From Suillus spraguei (Eukaryota; Basidiomycota; Agaricomycetes; Boletales; Suillaceae): DNA of 64,000 bases. The DNA lies in the NCBI GenBank assembly GCA_016800925.1, contig JABCPU010000046.1, forward strand, positions 186,001-250,000, read 5' to 3'. Shown in pieces: positions 1-10,536 of this stretch (the stretch's first letter is position 1; every line of letters starts with the position of its first letter). The translations under genes were made by a program, and so were the position numbers. The notes beneath the pieces are model-generated. The model did not search any database and was not told the DNA's origin. It saw only the letters and a list, made by a program, of their open reading frames with translations.

Positions 1-1213
1 ACCAATTTTTGTGCGCGCTTTGCTTCACAGGCACAGAACCTTTCCTATTGACGAGCACCTTAGTATCACGAACTAACTGACCAGAGTGAAAAGGGTTTTG
101 CTTTCAGGTAAGTTGATCAAACCCCCTCATATTACACAGCTTCTGAACTGTCTACCCAACAGGCAGCGGTATTGGTATGAGATCAAATCTTGTAGTCAGT
201 CTGCAAGGTTGATGTTTTATAGGCTCCGATCATACTTGGGCTACCCCTCTGTCCGGAACGCTCAGCCTAATACTAGTCACTATGCAATTGCTGCGCTCCA
301 ATACACATCGTACCTGCCTCGCCTCGTGACGCAAAATGTAGATGGGTTACACCATAAGGCAATCACACACCTTTGGGAGCCAGATCATATGCAAAAACAA
401 ATACTTGAACTGCACGGAACCCTCCATGTACGTTTCTAAGCCGTCTTGGATGCATTCGCTTTCTGGTGTATCAGCGAACAATAAACCAATTGTCTTACTT
501 GCAGCGAGTACATTGCAAGCGCGGTCACGTAGTCCCTAGAGACATATTCCAAGATTGGCTTTCTGCTTCTAATCCACAATGGAAGGCATTCGTCGCCCAT
601 TTAGAGAAGACTGGTCAAAAACCACGCACGAATCCTGATGGTGATGTTCGTCCATCGTGCACAGACCAATTTTGGTGATTGATCGTTCTCGAAGGTGGAA
701 TTGGAAGGCATTTCTTATGCCGATTTCGTGGTCCCAGAGTGTCCACAATGTACGTTGGAAGGCCAGCAGAGCTCTTTTGTAAGAGGCAGTGTGATTGTCA
801 TGTCTGCTGGATCTCTGATCCAAGTAGTACAAACCAGAGTTGATATTCTTTGGTGAATCGATACCAAGTAGGATCAAGGACCGCTCGTAAGTTGAGCTTC
901 TTTTTACCTAATGTCAGAGTAGTGACCTCAACGCAGGTTTCATGATGTTGACAAGTCGGAAAGGATTTTCGTTCTCGGCACCACACTGGCGACGTATTCC
1001 GCATTCAGGTGCTTGCAGTTGTCGATTATCATGAAGTAACTATGACACTGATGATTTTGTACCCCAAGGCTGGTAAAGCATGCATTAGAACTGCGAAAAC
1101 CAGTCATGTTATTAAATGTAGGGCCAACAAGGGCTGACGAACTTCCAGGTGTGGAGAAACTCGAGATATCGAGTTCCCTGGTGTTGCGAGACGTAGTGCG
1201 AGCTATTCTGTAA
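1..1213 (+). CDS. Class II (SIRT4-like) sirtuin, NAD-dependent protein deacylase, 5' end missing
   Basis: Sirtuins remove acyl groups from lysine using NAD; SIRT4-type members are usually mitochondrial. The 5' end with the GAGxS motif lies outside the window. Visible in order: YHELTD...QRYWLRSYLGYP, TQNVDGLHHKA (NAD and catalytic His region), LELHGTLH, the class II zinc segment HCKRGHVVPRDIFQDWL then ECPQC, FFGESIP, then LGTTLATYSAFR and LLNVGPTRADELPGVEKLEI near the C-terminus, ending at TAA 1211-1213. Introns inferred from these motifs include 108-162, 175-222 and 428-504. The exon 163-174 is only 12 nt and encodes part of the conserved QRYW. Each visible segment reads cleanly once introns are removed, so the gene looks functional. 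It converges on the next gene, leaving about 360 bp with nothing recognised. The family call is strong; the SIRT4 subtype and localisation are inferred. Confidence 0.9.
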
Positions 1214-1571
1214 GATGGTCATGCACCGAATATACATATATACTGATAATTATGTAGGGGTTCTCGAGCAAGTCAAGATTCTGTGATAGTTCATCTTCTC
1301 CAGAGCGGCATTCATCAGCCACCCGCAGAAGACCACGAAATCATATCAAGAAATACTTAGACTTGAATGAGAAGAAATGCTATGCATAATAATAGTAGTG
1401 AAGATCATAGAATGCGTAAATTAATGCTGGCTACTCTGGTATGCTGGTATGGGCAAATGTGGTAGCCTGTAGTATGTGTATGGTAAAGTACCGGCGATGC
1501 AGGTAGAAACAACAAAGCAAGAATGAGAACACCTATAAGAAATGGATGCAATACAACGATGGTATATGATC

Positions 1572-2353
1572 TTAGGGCTGGTCTTGAGGAGGTGTGTCTG
1601 GACGGAGAGAGAGAGTCGGAGTTGAGCTGCGCCCTATTATGGTTACTCGAGGGGGCTCGTCATCGTCGCCATCGTCTTCATGCATAGTATTGGTATCTAT
1701 TAACCAGGTTGGAGGTCTCAAATCAGACCACGACCAAGATTGCCAGGGCCCATGATCAACTAGAGGCAACTCCTGAAGGACTTGCGTTTAGATTTCTCGC
1801 CGTGTAACGAAAAAAAAATTCACGTACAACAGCTTTTGTCGGGGTGTCGACGACCATCTCCTCTGGGTCAGGTGAAGATGAGCTTTCTTTGAAAGCGGCA
1901 GGGATTCCCCGAGGATCGTCATCGGGAGTCAAAGGAGGGGGTGGTGTGAGATTGTCGGCGTCTGTGTTAGACGATGAAGCGGGGGAGTTTTTCTCAATCG
2001 TAATCTAACAGATCACATAAATTCCACCAAATAAAATAGGGCTATCAAAGCGACTCACTGGTTCCCTCGAAGGACGACTGGTGGCGCGGGCACCTCCAAC
2101 TGGTTTCCTCAAACAACGTTCGCGGTGCTTCAGCCAATGGAAGGGATCATACAGACTCTTCGGGGATAGCTTTATACGATTTCCACAGCGTTTACAGGTA
2201 ACAAAAAGCGGGCCAAGAACCTCCGCCATCGGGTCGTCGCGTAGCCTTTTCTCTCTTGCTATTTCACCTACGGTTCGGCGAGGCGCATCACCGCTGCTCA
2301 AGGTGACTGGATGAATATCTGGCTGATCGAAGACGACAGATACACTTACTCAT
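1572..2353 (-). CDS. Hypothetical 209-aa protein with one C2HC zinc-finger-like module
   Basis: Function unknown. Four exons on the minus strand (2353-2350, 2306-2059, 2004-1828, 1772-1572) give 209 codons plus stop with phases that match. The start codon sits in a 4-nt first exon, followed by a 43-nt intron with a GTAAGT donor. Residues about 36-63 carry CKRC, a hydrophobic stretch, then WLKHRERC, giving C-X2-C-X16-W-X2-H-X3-C. It is preceded by R-E-K-R-L-R-D-D-P. The rest is low-complexity and acidic (Ser/Pro/Asp-rich, with a DDGDDDE run), probably disordered. The module also occurs three times in the neighbour at 2926-4746, so the two are paralogues in module content. It formally resembles a BED-type spacing but lacks the BED aromatic pattern. 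A role in nucleic-acid or protein binding would be a guess. Confidence 0.7.
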
Positions 2354-2925
2354 TGATGCCTTTTAAACTAGAATCTTTCCTCGGTGACCCCCTGCAGAAG
2401 TGGCACCAATAGAATGAGCAGTACTAACATTATTGGTTAGCCATAAATACCCACATGACTTTGATGACGGGGGGATGAGACACTGCAGTGGGGGGAGAAA
2501 TGTATTTTCAACGGGTATGTACGTCCAATTTTCTAGAGTGTTGAATAAGCTTTATCGGTCTGGACGAGGTGGTGGTCACTGACTTGTAGTCCAATTCCGT
2601 GAAGGGGGAAAATTGGAAGCGTACGCTGAAGAAGTAGAGAGCTGCGTACACTTTACGCGCCAACACAAAGACCTCTATATCTCAACGGTTCAGTTGTATA
2701 TGCGCGACAGTTAGGTGTAAGAGCGAAGGTCACGGGAAGAAAGTGGAGGTGGGGATACACTTCGGAAATTCCCGTCGACTTGCATGCTCGTTCGCGCGTG
2801 TTTATATTACATCTACCCCCCCAAGCATCCATGGGGAATGGTATTATAGAGAAAACAAAGCACAATAGATAGAGCAGGGTACAATACAGCCGACATAACT
2901 TCACACAGCATACTAGTGTCGTCAT
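2354..2925. other. Intergenic spacer between the two C2HC genes
   Basis: About 570 bp without a recognised gene. Small open frames here have no conserved features. It must hold the promoter of the downstream minus-strand gene (1572-2353). Confidence 0.4.
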
Positions 2926-4746
2926 TTACGTAGATAGAGTGCCTAAACCTTCACGGAAACCGCGCACGAAAGCTTTGAAAGGTTGCATAAACCAACCCCA
3001 CGGACCTGGCGCCTCATTTTCGGGTGCTTCGTAGGCTACAGTTCTCGGACGATTCACAGGACGAACTTCTGCAGCATCTTCTTCGTCCCGGACACGTTTC
3101 TCCCCAATGCGATATGGCGAATTGTCATTGATGGCTGTGGCGTCTGTAAACGCTAAACTCGGGGATGCAAGGGGTTTGTAAACCTCACTTATAGGCGTTT
3201 GAGTAACAGTCTGCCCAGATGGTGGAGGGAAGACGCGCGAAAGACGCGAACTAGAAGCCTTTGGAGTGGGTTGAACAGGATGGCTACAGTCGCTGTTATT
3301 TGTAAGAACGCTATTAACATGATATTTCACTCACGAAGAACATTTTGCCTTGTGCTCGTGCCACTTGGTCAAATCATACTCAGCAACACCATCCAGCTCG
3401 ATATTTATCCTGCAAAAAGCACACTCGACATGTCGGGCAGAAGACGACTTCGCTTGAGGATCAGTCAGCAAGCTATATTTTCTCTCTGCGGTAGCCACTC
3501 GGCTGTTGGGTCTGATTAAATCGTTAGTTAGCAAGTATGCGGTAGAATTCAGAAAAAATGTTCACTCACACGACACCTGAACACCGTTGTTGATGTGCGT
3601 GCCAATTTCCAAGAAGGTAGGCATGATCGATCGACAGCTTGACCCATTTCTGGCAGGATCGACAAAGAACTTCGTGCGGTCTGACCTCTTGGACACGAGG
3701 ATCCTCTTCCAGTAAAGCTTTCCTTTCGGCGTCACTCTGCCGAGCCGAGTGGGATGAAGGCTGTTTGGTAATCTCTTGACTCAATTCTGATACCGAAACC
3801 TCTCCTTCGGGTTTGTCTACTTCGGTACTACTTCGCTGACTTCTGTTCACAATATAAGCTGGGTTTATTTTTCAGTGTGAAATGTACTAACTCCTTAGAG
3901 ACAGGGGACTGTGGGTCACATTTCCGTCGATGGATCTCCCAAGGGCGAACAGCATACGTCTGTCTCTTGCCAAGGTTGATCCATTTGTCGCATCGAGCGC
4001 AATGAACTCGGCGCGGCTCCATATCATCACATTGTGACTGGTCTTTGAAATACTGAATACGCTCGGATTCAGACCGGCGTATTCGACCTCCGGCAGATGA
4101 TTCTGCAATTGATGAGGTCTCATCTGCATCATCATTGGGGGTGTTAGGGCACCTGGTCATCCAGTGTGGTAAGTGACCATTAAACGCCAAGGAACCTGAG
4201 ATACGAACTTGACCTTGGAGACGGAAGAACTCTTATCTGATGACTTCGCACGAACGGAAAGGACAGAGGGGCTCTCATGACGGGTGGGACGATTCAATGA
4301 CACCACTGATGAAGCGCGACTATGAGATTCCCCGGCTTTGCTGACAGGCTTTGCAGAAAGCACCTGGCTGTCTTGGGAATTGCGGGGGGATTGTGGTGGC
4401 GAAGGTCCAGGGAGACTAAATAGCGTACACCAACAATCATGAATCATAGACGCACAGGTTCAAATTCTAGACTCACGAAACCTCGACTACCTGGGGGGCA
4501 GCTTTCGGTTCGGGCAGCTAATCCATCGTTAGTTGACAAACCTAGCCTAGAGAAAGCAACTTACAGATGTTTCCTGAGGGCCACTGGTTCCAACATTTTG
4601 ATGCGTGTCCGATTCTTCACCTGACGTGTCTCTGCCGAAACATAAAGTCATTTAACGCGTTCAGTATGTTTTATGGCATACTCTGCAATTTTGGAAACAT
4701 TTCTCTTCTTCTGAGCAGGCTGGTCAGAAAAATATTCGCGAGGCAT
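2926..4746 (-). CDS. Hypothetical 485-aa protein with three tandem C2HC modules
   Basis: Function unknown. Eight exons (4746-4682, 4631-4565, 4517-4477, 4415-4209, 4152-3892, 3842-3570, 3511-3335, 3292-2926) sum to 486 codons including stop, with every junction in phase. One donor (GTTCGT at 4208) is weak. The first about 125 residues are Ser/Pro-rich and probably disordered. Three modules follow, one per exon in exons 5, 6 and 7: CARC...WEIHRRKC, CRSC...WHAHQQRC and CAFC...WHEHKAKC. Each fits C-X2-C-X16-W-X2-H-X3-C and is preceded by a basic stretch ending in a D/E-rich turn and V-x-C. The C-terminus has KRVRDEEDAAEVRP and an aromatic/basic tail (PWGWFMQPFKAFVRGFREG). One module per exon suggests growth by exon duplication. 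The start at MPREYF is chosen because a clean frame begins there; an upstream exon is possible. Confidence 0.72.
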
Positions 4747-5190
4747 CGCGTGAAATAACACGCTGACCTTAGCCTTGCCGGCGTATTTGATCTTAGATGA
4801 TCGAACCTTTGGTCTAAGTGCTGTGTCAGCGAGAAACGTATAAAATGCCTATATTTAAATAACAACCTCCCCGGAGATGAGTTGAGGGTATCGCTCATGG
4901 TAAAAGAATGTATCGGGTCAGCTGGAAGAGAAACCAGAAATATACGGGACGAGGACAATGAATTCTACTTGGTGGTAATATCAAAGGTTTGGAGCCAAGT
5001 ATGTACAAATAGACACATCAACAAGGGAAAACCCGCATTTAGCTTGTCTTTGATCCGAACTTCAAAGTGAGCTCAATGCATTAAAGCTTGCAGAACTACA
5101 GTACGATATTCTAGGTATCGCTTTGAAAAGCGAGGCTAAAATTACAACCATCTTGCTCCAAGCAAAGTCCAAAATTTACAGCTTATCCAT

Positions 5191-6697
5191 TTATCCGCCC
5201 GACTTCGAAAAGTCACTTTGAACCGTAAGTAATGGGTCGTACCGTTCTGAAGAGATGTTGAGTTGAGGGCCATTAACAGGAGAGTCGACTATGGGATAAA
5301 AAGATCCAACAGGACGAGATAGCGTAGGTACGTGTAAAGGTCCAATTTCATGGTTTGATTGCGCCAGTAAATGGTATGGTATGGGACCATAAACTTGAGC
5401 CGGGAACGGCAGAGGTGCCATCATCATGGAGGACTGTTGAACTTGAATTGGCGCTGGATGGGGAGGCTGCATACTCCCCATCGCGATTGCTGTTGAAGAT
5501 GGTGATTATGAGGTACGAGGTGATGTTCTATCAAATGGTTTGCGTACCATCACTATCCGATCCTTCACCGAGGTGTGGGCATCCGCCACTAACGCCTTGC
5601 TGAGTGCAGATTTGACAGATGCGATCTATACACTGGTACCCCTTACGCACACAATGTATGCATGGCCTAATGGTCGTCAACAAATGCACATACTAGCGGT
5701 ATCAGAGTCACCTACCTCACGCCTTCGCACCTCACTTTATCGCGTCTATGTGGTTGTTGAAGTGATATTCCAGATCGTAGTTAATGACATACCTGCAATA
5801 TACACACGCCTGAAATGATAGCGTCAGAAGAAGTATGCTTACTCCAAATAAAAACTGACCGCTTTAACACGGGTACCATGACCTCTACCCTTCCTCTGAA
5901 GGCTGATACACTCCTTGCCACATTCAACACATTGCCTACACGGACGTGCATCCTCACATTTCTTATTCTCTTGCCTGCAGCCCTCGCAACGAAGCTTGAC
6001 GAGTTTAGGTCCTTTTCCAACATGAATACACTCTTCTCCCCGTGAAATGCATCGAGAGCAAGGTCGCTGATCATCGCACTAGACGCAGAGCAGGTCAAAA
6101 TCGCATCCACAACCACAGCAAGAGCTGACCTTCTTATTATCCCGACGACAGTTCTGGCAAGCCAATTTTGCACGGTCGGGTTTCGAGCGATGTGGCCCAC
6201 GGAGAACTAAGACGGGAGGAGGTTCTGCGCGCAATACTGGGTGGTGATGGCCTTCCGTGCACTCTACCTGATCCTCTCTGCACCTCAGGCAAGGCTTTCC
6301 GCCCTCACAGCGCGCGCGAGCTTTTCGACAGTTCTCGCACCCAGCAACACATTGCTCAATAGTGTAACCTTTCTTGACGCAACCTCCACACGGCCTAATT
6401 GATCGGGGGCATTAATTCATAAATTAAATGGAAGTAATCAGAGTAGAGGCAAAGCCTACTTCTGGCCATCGCAGCGTATTTTGTCGCGCCTACAGGGGAA
6501 GAATATTAAGACACGAGGCGTACCCCTCAATCACGAGATGATCACCTGCAACTAGCACATGCCTAGCGATGTTCATGATAAGCTAACATTAAAAGGGAGC
6601 GTGAACATTAAGCACAAACCTTGACTGCTCTTCTTGGCCACGCTGTCGTTATGATGTCGGATATCGGGACTGGCGGCTGATGCTGCTGGGAATCCAT
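5191..6697 (-). CDS. Protein with five tandem Zn2Cys6 binuclear clusters (357 aa)
   Basis: Zn2Cys6 clusters normally occur once per fungal transcription factor and bind DNA; here five lie in series. Nine exons (6697-6620, 6562-6546, 6489-6460, 6394-6130, 6078-5860, 5809-5793, 5745-5716, 5666-5548, 5489-5191) sum to 358 codons including stop. Clusters in order: CASCRRDKIRC...CGGC (last spacing 8), CENCRKARARC...CLRC, CQNCRRDNKKC...CSRC, CEGCRQENKKC...CRQC and CVYCRRDKVRC...CIHC. All follow C-X2-C-X6-C-X5-C-X2-C-X6-C except the longer first one. A sixth incomplete Cys group (CQICTQQGVSGGC) follows, then a Pro/Gln/Met-rich tail without Cys. No fungal-specific transcription factor middle domain was seen. 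Clusters 1 and 5 are built from the same pair of tiny exons (17 nt then 30 nt). A nuclear regulator or a metal-binding scaffold are both possible. Confidence 0.82.
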
Positions 6698-7400
6698 CGG
6701 TCTGCAGGATGTGGTCAGTTAACAAAGGGTGTGTGTGTGAACATATCCCCTTTTCGAACGTACGGAGGTTAGACCGTTACGTAAGTAGCTTATCGTGGAA
6801 CCACACACAGTAACGACACTCCACAGTACACTCCACAGCATACTATAATACTACATCGTAGCGGCGGCAACACACTAGTCTTTGACTTTTTTTTTACCAT
6901 TTTATCTGATCTTTACCCGCCGGACTCTCCCACACACTGTTAGTAGTAGCCAAGCCTCAATCACAAATTATATCCTGTTCGCTTTCTTCTTTGAAAGCAC
7001 TACACTCATGCTGATCATATGCTGTACGCTGTCCGTGGTGAGTACTATATGCAGTAATTCGATATTCGCTTCTAGTCCGGTATACCTTTGTTTCCCTGGC
7101 AAGCGTGTGGCAAGCGAGGCTGAGCTAGTGCACCTTCCGGCCGTTCCTATACACGCGAGGTTCATCTCACTACAGTACCATCTTTCTTGGTGCACCAGGC
7201 AGCTTTTCGGAGAACAATAGCCTGCGTAGTAGACACGAGAAGGGTAACAGGCATGTACTGCAAATTGTTGTGATAGGAGGCATCCTCGTAATGAAATCAC
7301 GGAGAATCGTCATGTTGTCTCAACGCCGTTGAGGATGCAGCTGTGGGCAGAAAATTACTACGGGCTGCGGCGAACGAAGATACTGCAATGGGTATAAGCT
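6698..7400. other. Promoter-side spacer upstream of the five-cluster gene
   Basis: About 700 bp with small open frames on both strands and no recognisable protein. The part next to 6697 should contain the promoter of the minus-strand zinc-cluster gene. From about 7380 rightward the sequence resembles other repeats in the window. Confidence 0.35.
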
Positions 7401-8190
7401 GTGCGACCGTCCAAACTTGAAAAAAGGTCATTTGTATGGACCACTGTGCTCTACTTCCAAGGCTTCCACTTCTCAGAACCTTCCCAGTAAGGTGAGTGCT
7501 TCCATTGGCCTCCGAATACCCTGTGCGACCATTCTAATGTGTCATGTAGATTTATTCCCACCCGCTACCATAAGGGAGCGGGTTATACCAATGGGACCTC
7601 ATTCAAATCGGTCGTCTTCCTGCGTCTGTTGCTTTTGACCTTGAATCGTATCCTTGTATTGTCTTCTTCGATTGCTCGTTCGCTCGGCCACTTGGGCCCA
7701 AGTTCGCGCTTCGCTTAAATCCCCATGGCCTCGATGATTCATTGCCGTACTCTTACTACCGATGTTGAGTCCGAAGTTGCATGTGGTCTCGATATTATGT
7801 TTGGTATGCACTGAATTGTTGTGTGCCCCCTTTTTGTGGAAAGATGAGACTCCCGTCTCCAATCCTCCATGTCTGGCCTTCAAGGTGGTGACAATGTCTC
7901 ATTGTCCTTGTTTTTTAGTATCTGCTGATCGCCTTCTGTGTTTTTAGAAACTCCATGTATACTTAGTAGCAATATCAATCATATTGAATCTGCTGTTAAT
8001 GATGGTGAATTGGAGTTATCTCAGTCTTCGTCCCCCATCGAGGCAATTTTATTGTCTCGTAGACCTTCAGACTCGAATGTTATTGTCCATGTCACTTTTT
8101 TCGGGCCGTGTCAATCAGGGGCCCCATAAGTTTTCAACTTGGGAAGTCTCGTGCGTCGTCAAGTGCAATAGTTAAAGGCTTTAGCCTGGC
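7380..8190 (+). repeat. Dispersed repeat, left part of the composite repeat complex
   Basis: The segment around 7386-7530 (start gcaatgggtataagctgtgc) resembles 14010-14050 and, in part, 9740-9900 inverted and 60850-60950. The stretch 7600-8130 (with GATGAGACTCCCGTCTCCAA and ACTCGAATGTTATTGTCCATG) resembles 62170-62740 in reverse complement and, more weakly, 12560-13000. Short open frames with shared words such as DETPVSNP suggest a decayed coding element, but I do not recognise the family. Borders are approximate and identified by eye. Confidence 0.55.
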
Positions 8191-9215
8191 TAGTGTGGTT
8201 ACCACAACAGAATCAAAATCTGTTTCTCTCGAACTGTGCAGGTTCGAAACCTGCTGAACGTTTTTTCTTTCTATTGGGACACACTTTGGCATTCATTCAT
8301 GGATGGTTCCTTTAGAAGTTCACCGTAACTGCCTTAGTCAGGTGGTTGCCACAACAGAATCCAAATCTGTTTCTCTCGCACTGTGCAGGTTTCAAACCTG
8401 CTGACGACGAGGTTTTTTTTCTATCAGAACACACCTTGACATTCACTTGTCGATGGCTTCTTTGGAAGTTCACCGCAGCTAGTCTAGCCTGGTGGTTGCT
8501 ACAACAGAATCAAAATCTGTTTCTCTTGGATTGCGCAGGTTTGAAACCTGCCGACGAGGTTTTTTCCTATCGGAACATACCTTGACATTCACTCATGAAT
8601 GGATTCTTTAGAAGTTCACCGCAACAGGTCTCGCCTGGTGGTTGCTATAGCGGAATCAAAATCTGTTTATCTTTGACTGCGTAGGTTCGAGAACTGCCGA
8701 CGTCGAGGTTTTTTTCTATCGGAAGACACCTTGACATTCACTCGTGGATGATTTCTTTAGAAGTTCAGCGTAACTGGTCTTAGCTAGATGGCTGCTACAA
8801 CATAATTAAAATCTGTTTCTCTTGGACTGTGCAGGATCGAAACCTGCTGACGCCGAGGTTTTTGTTATTGGGACACATCTCAATATTCACCCATTGATAG
8901 TTTCTTTAGAAATTCACCGCGACTGGTCTGGCCTGGTGGTGACTACAACAGAATCAAAATCTGTTTCTCTTGGATTGTGCAGGTTTGAAACCTGCCGACG
9001 ATGTTTTTCCTATCGGAACACACCTTGATATTCACTCATGAATGTTTTTTGGAAGTTGACCGCAACAGGTCTAGCCTGGTGGTTGCTACAACAGAATCAA
9101 AAAATTTGTTTATCTTGGACTGTGTAGGTTCGAAACCGATGACAACATTTTTTTCTAATCAGAACACACCTTGTCATGTCACGACTCATGGATAGTTTCC
9201 TTAGAGGTTCATCCT
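8190..9215 (+). repeat. Tandem array of seven about 148-bp tRNA-Leu-like units
   Basis: Seven direct repeats are anchored by a T-loop/B-box word (ggttcgaaacc and variants) at about 8241, 8389, 8538, 8684, 8834, 8982 and 9127, a spacing of 145-150 bp. Each unit reads tagcctggtggttgctac (A-box-like), then ACAGA-ATCAAAA-TCTGT, a 5-bp stem with a seven-base loop and CAA in the anticodon position. A long variable part follows, then GCAGGTTCGAAACCTGC (T arm). This is the plan of a type II tRNA-Leu(CAA). The flanks do not form an acceptor stem, so it is a tRNA-like or SINE-like unit, not a working tRNA. A non-tRNA spacer (tatcggaacacaccttgaca) completes each unit. A related array in opposite orientation lies at 61540-62160. 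Confidence 0.75.
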
Positions 9216-10200
9216 AACTGGTCTTAGCCCCTGTGCAAATTGTTGTTGCACCATTAATATTTACTCCATGACCAGTCGTACCTCCGGACACGCGTTCGAA
9301 ACACTAATTATATTGGGTATCATGACTCGTGAGGCTGCCGCAAGTTTTATGTAGTTCCTCTTCGGGTTTAGTCAATTGCATATTGGATGAATTGGTGTCT
9401 GTAGACGTGTCCACGATATCAGGCGCTGATCTGTGGACCACTGCAGTGACTGCACGGAGTATTTGCAGTGATTTTAGAATGCACTCACGATCAAGAACTT
9501 TGCAGGAAGAGAGACCTATTAGTATTTTGAGCATTCTTTGCTATTGGGGCACATATGAAGGTCTGTCTAAATCATCGCAATCACTGTTCACCGTGACCAA
9601 GGTGAAACATTTGTCTGAGCCAAACCTTCTAGATCTGGAAGGCGTTTTGGCATGGTTTATGCTTCGCAGGCACAAATTAGTACTGTGTTTTTCATCGTCT
9701 GTTTTCACAAGATATATTTCCAAAGCTCCAGGCCAGACTGCACACGCATTAAATAATTGAAGGTCTATAATTTTGATTTTTTTCGAACAGTCGCGAGTCG
9801 CACAAGGTGTTCGGAGGCCAATAGAAGCTATTTGCCTTGCTAGGAATATTATGGGAAGTAGAAGCCTTGGAAGTAGAGCACGATGGTCTGGCTTTCCATA
9901 CATTCACGCCAATGAATAATAAAATATCAATATCGTCAGTGCAACATTCGATAAACAGGTTCAAACCTGTTACAGATGTAATGCTGAAAACATTCCTGCA
10001 GCGTGCTTCTCGCGATCGTAAGACTCAACGGTCTGACTTCTTGACCTCTTGTAAAATTGTCTCAAGGCCTTTCCACGGGTTTGTAATTAAATGGATGTGC
10101 CAAACACGCCACAGCTCTTTCCCTAATCAGATGTTTTTACAAGTGCATCATTGCCATGGATCCAAACTACCTCGAGAAACTCAACCTGAGTAGAAAAGAC
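9216..10200 (+). repeat. Dispersed repeat following the tRNA-like array
   Basis: The stretch 9340-9640 (with GGCGCTGATCTGTGGACCAC and TAAATCATCGCAATCACTGT) is matched in reverse complement at 61200-61430. The stretch 9740-9900 is matched in reverse complement at 60860-60980. From 9930 to about 10500 it instead resembles 14090-14800 in direct orientation, the 3' flank of the second GH16 gene. No intact protein gene is seen. Short open frames on both strands are not conserved between copies. Confidence 0.6.
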
Positions 10201-10536
10201 TCTAATATTAAATGCGGGACCTACGGTGAACGTTCGACGTTGATAACGGTCGAGATGCAGTGATCTCATCTCAGTCAGAGGGGAAAAGACTGAGATGGAA
10301 CAATGCGGGTCCGACAACCATATACCCATCCATATTAGCAATGCTGTAGACTATGGGTATGCTATTGTATAATGTGTACGTGTGCAAGTGATCGCGAAAA
10401 TAAACGAGTGAAGTGTAATAGCGAGACTTGCATGAAATATCCAACCAACAGCACAAACTCCAAGATTTAGCGATGTCTAATATAGCGCCCAGTCCCAACC
10501 GATAGTAAAACATAAATCAACGGTTGATACCAATGT

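Noticed and set aside
4671..4958. 95-codon minus-strand frame beginning MSSSRIFLVSL
   Set aside because: It is shifted by one base from the frame that splices in phase to the C2HC gene. A full-length chain is obtained only from MPREYF at 4746.
5781..6200. 139-codon minus-strand frame beginning MGHIARNP
   Set aside because: It is a shifted frame over exons 4 and 5 of the five-cluster gene; the Cys6 patterns appear only in the other frame.
8346..9195. Short plus-strand frames with repeated words such as RFETC and KPADDEV
   Set aside because: These are translations of the tRNA-Leu-like repeat units, not proteins.
8190..9215. Functional tRNA genes
   Set aside because: The anticodon and T arms are tRNA-like, but no acceptor stem can be drawn on either side of the units, and the units are tandem with spacer.
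8190..9215. CRISPR-like array (regular repeats at about 148 bp)
   Set aside because: The units are repeats throughout, without unique spacers of constant length, and the genome is eukaryotic.
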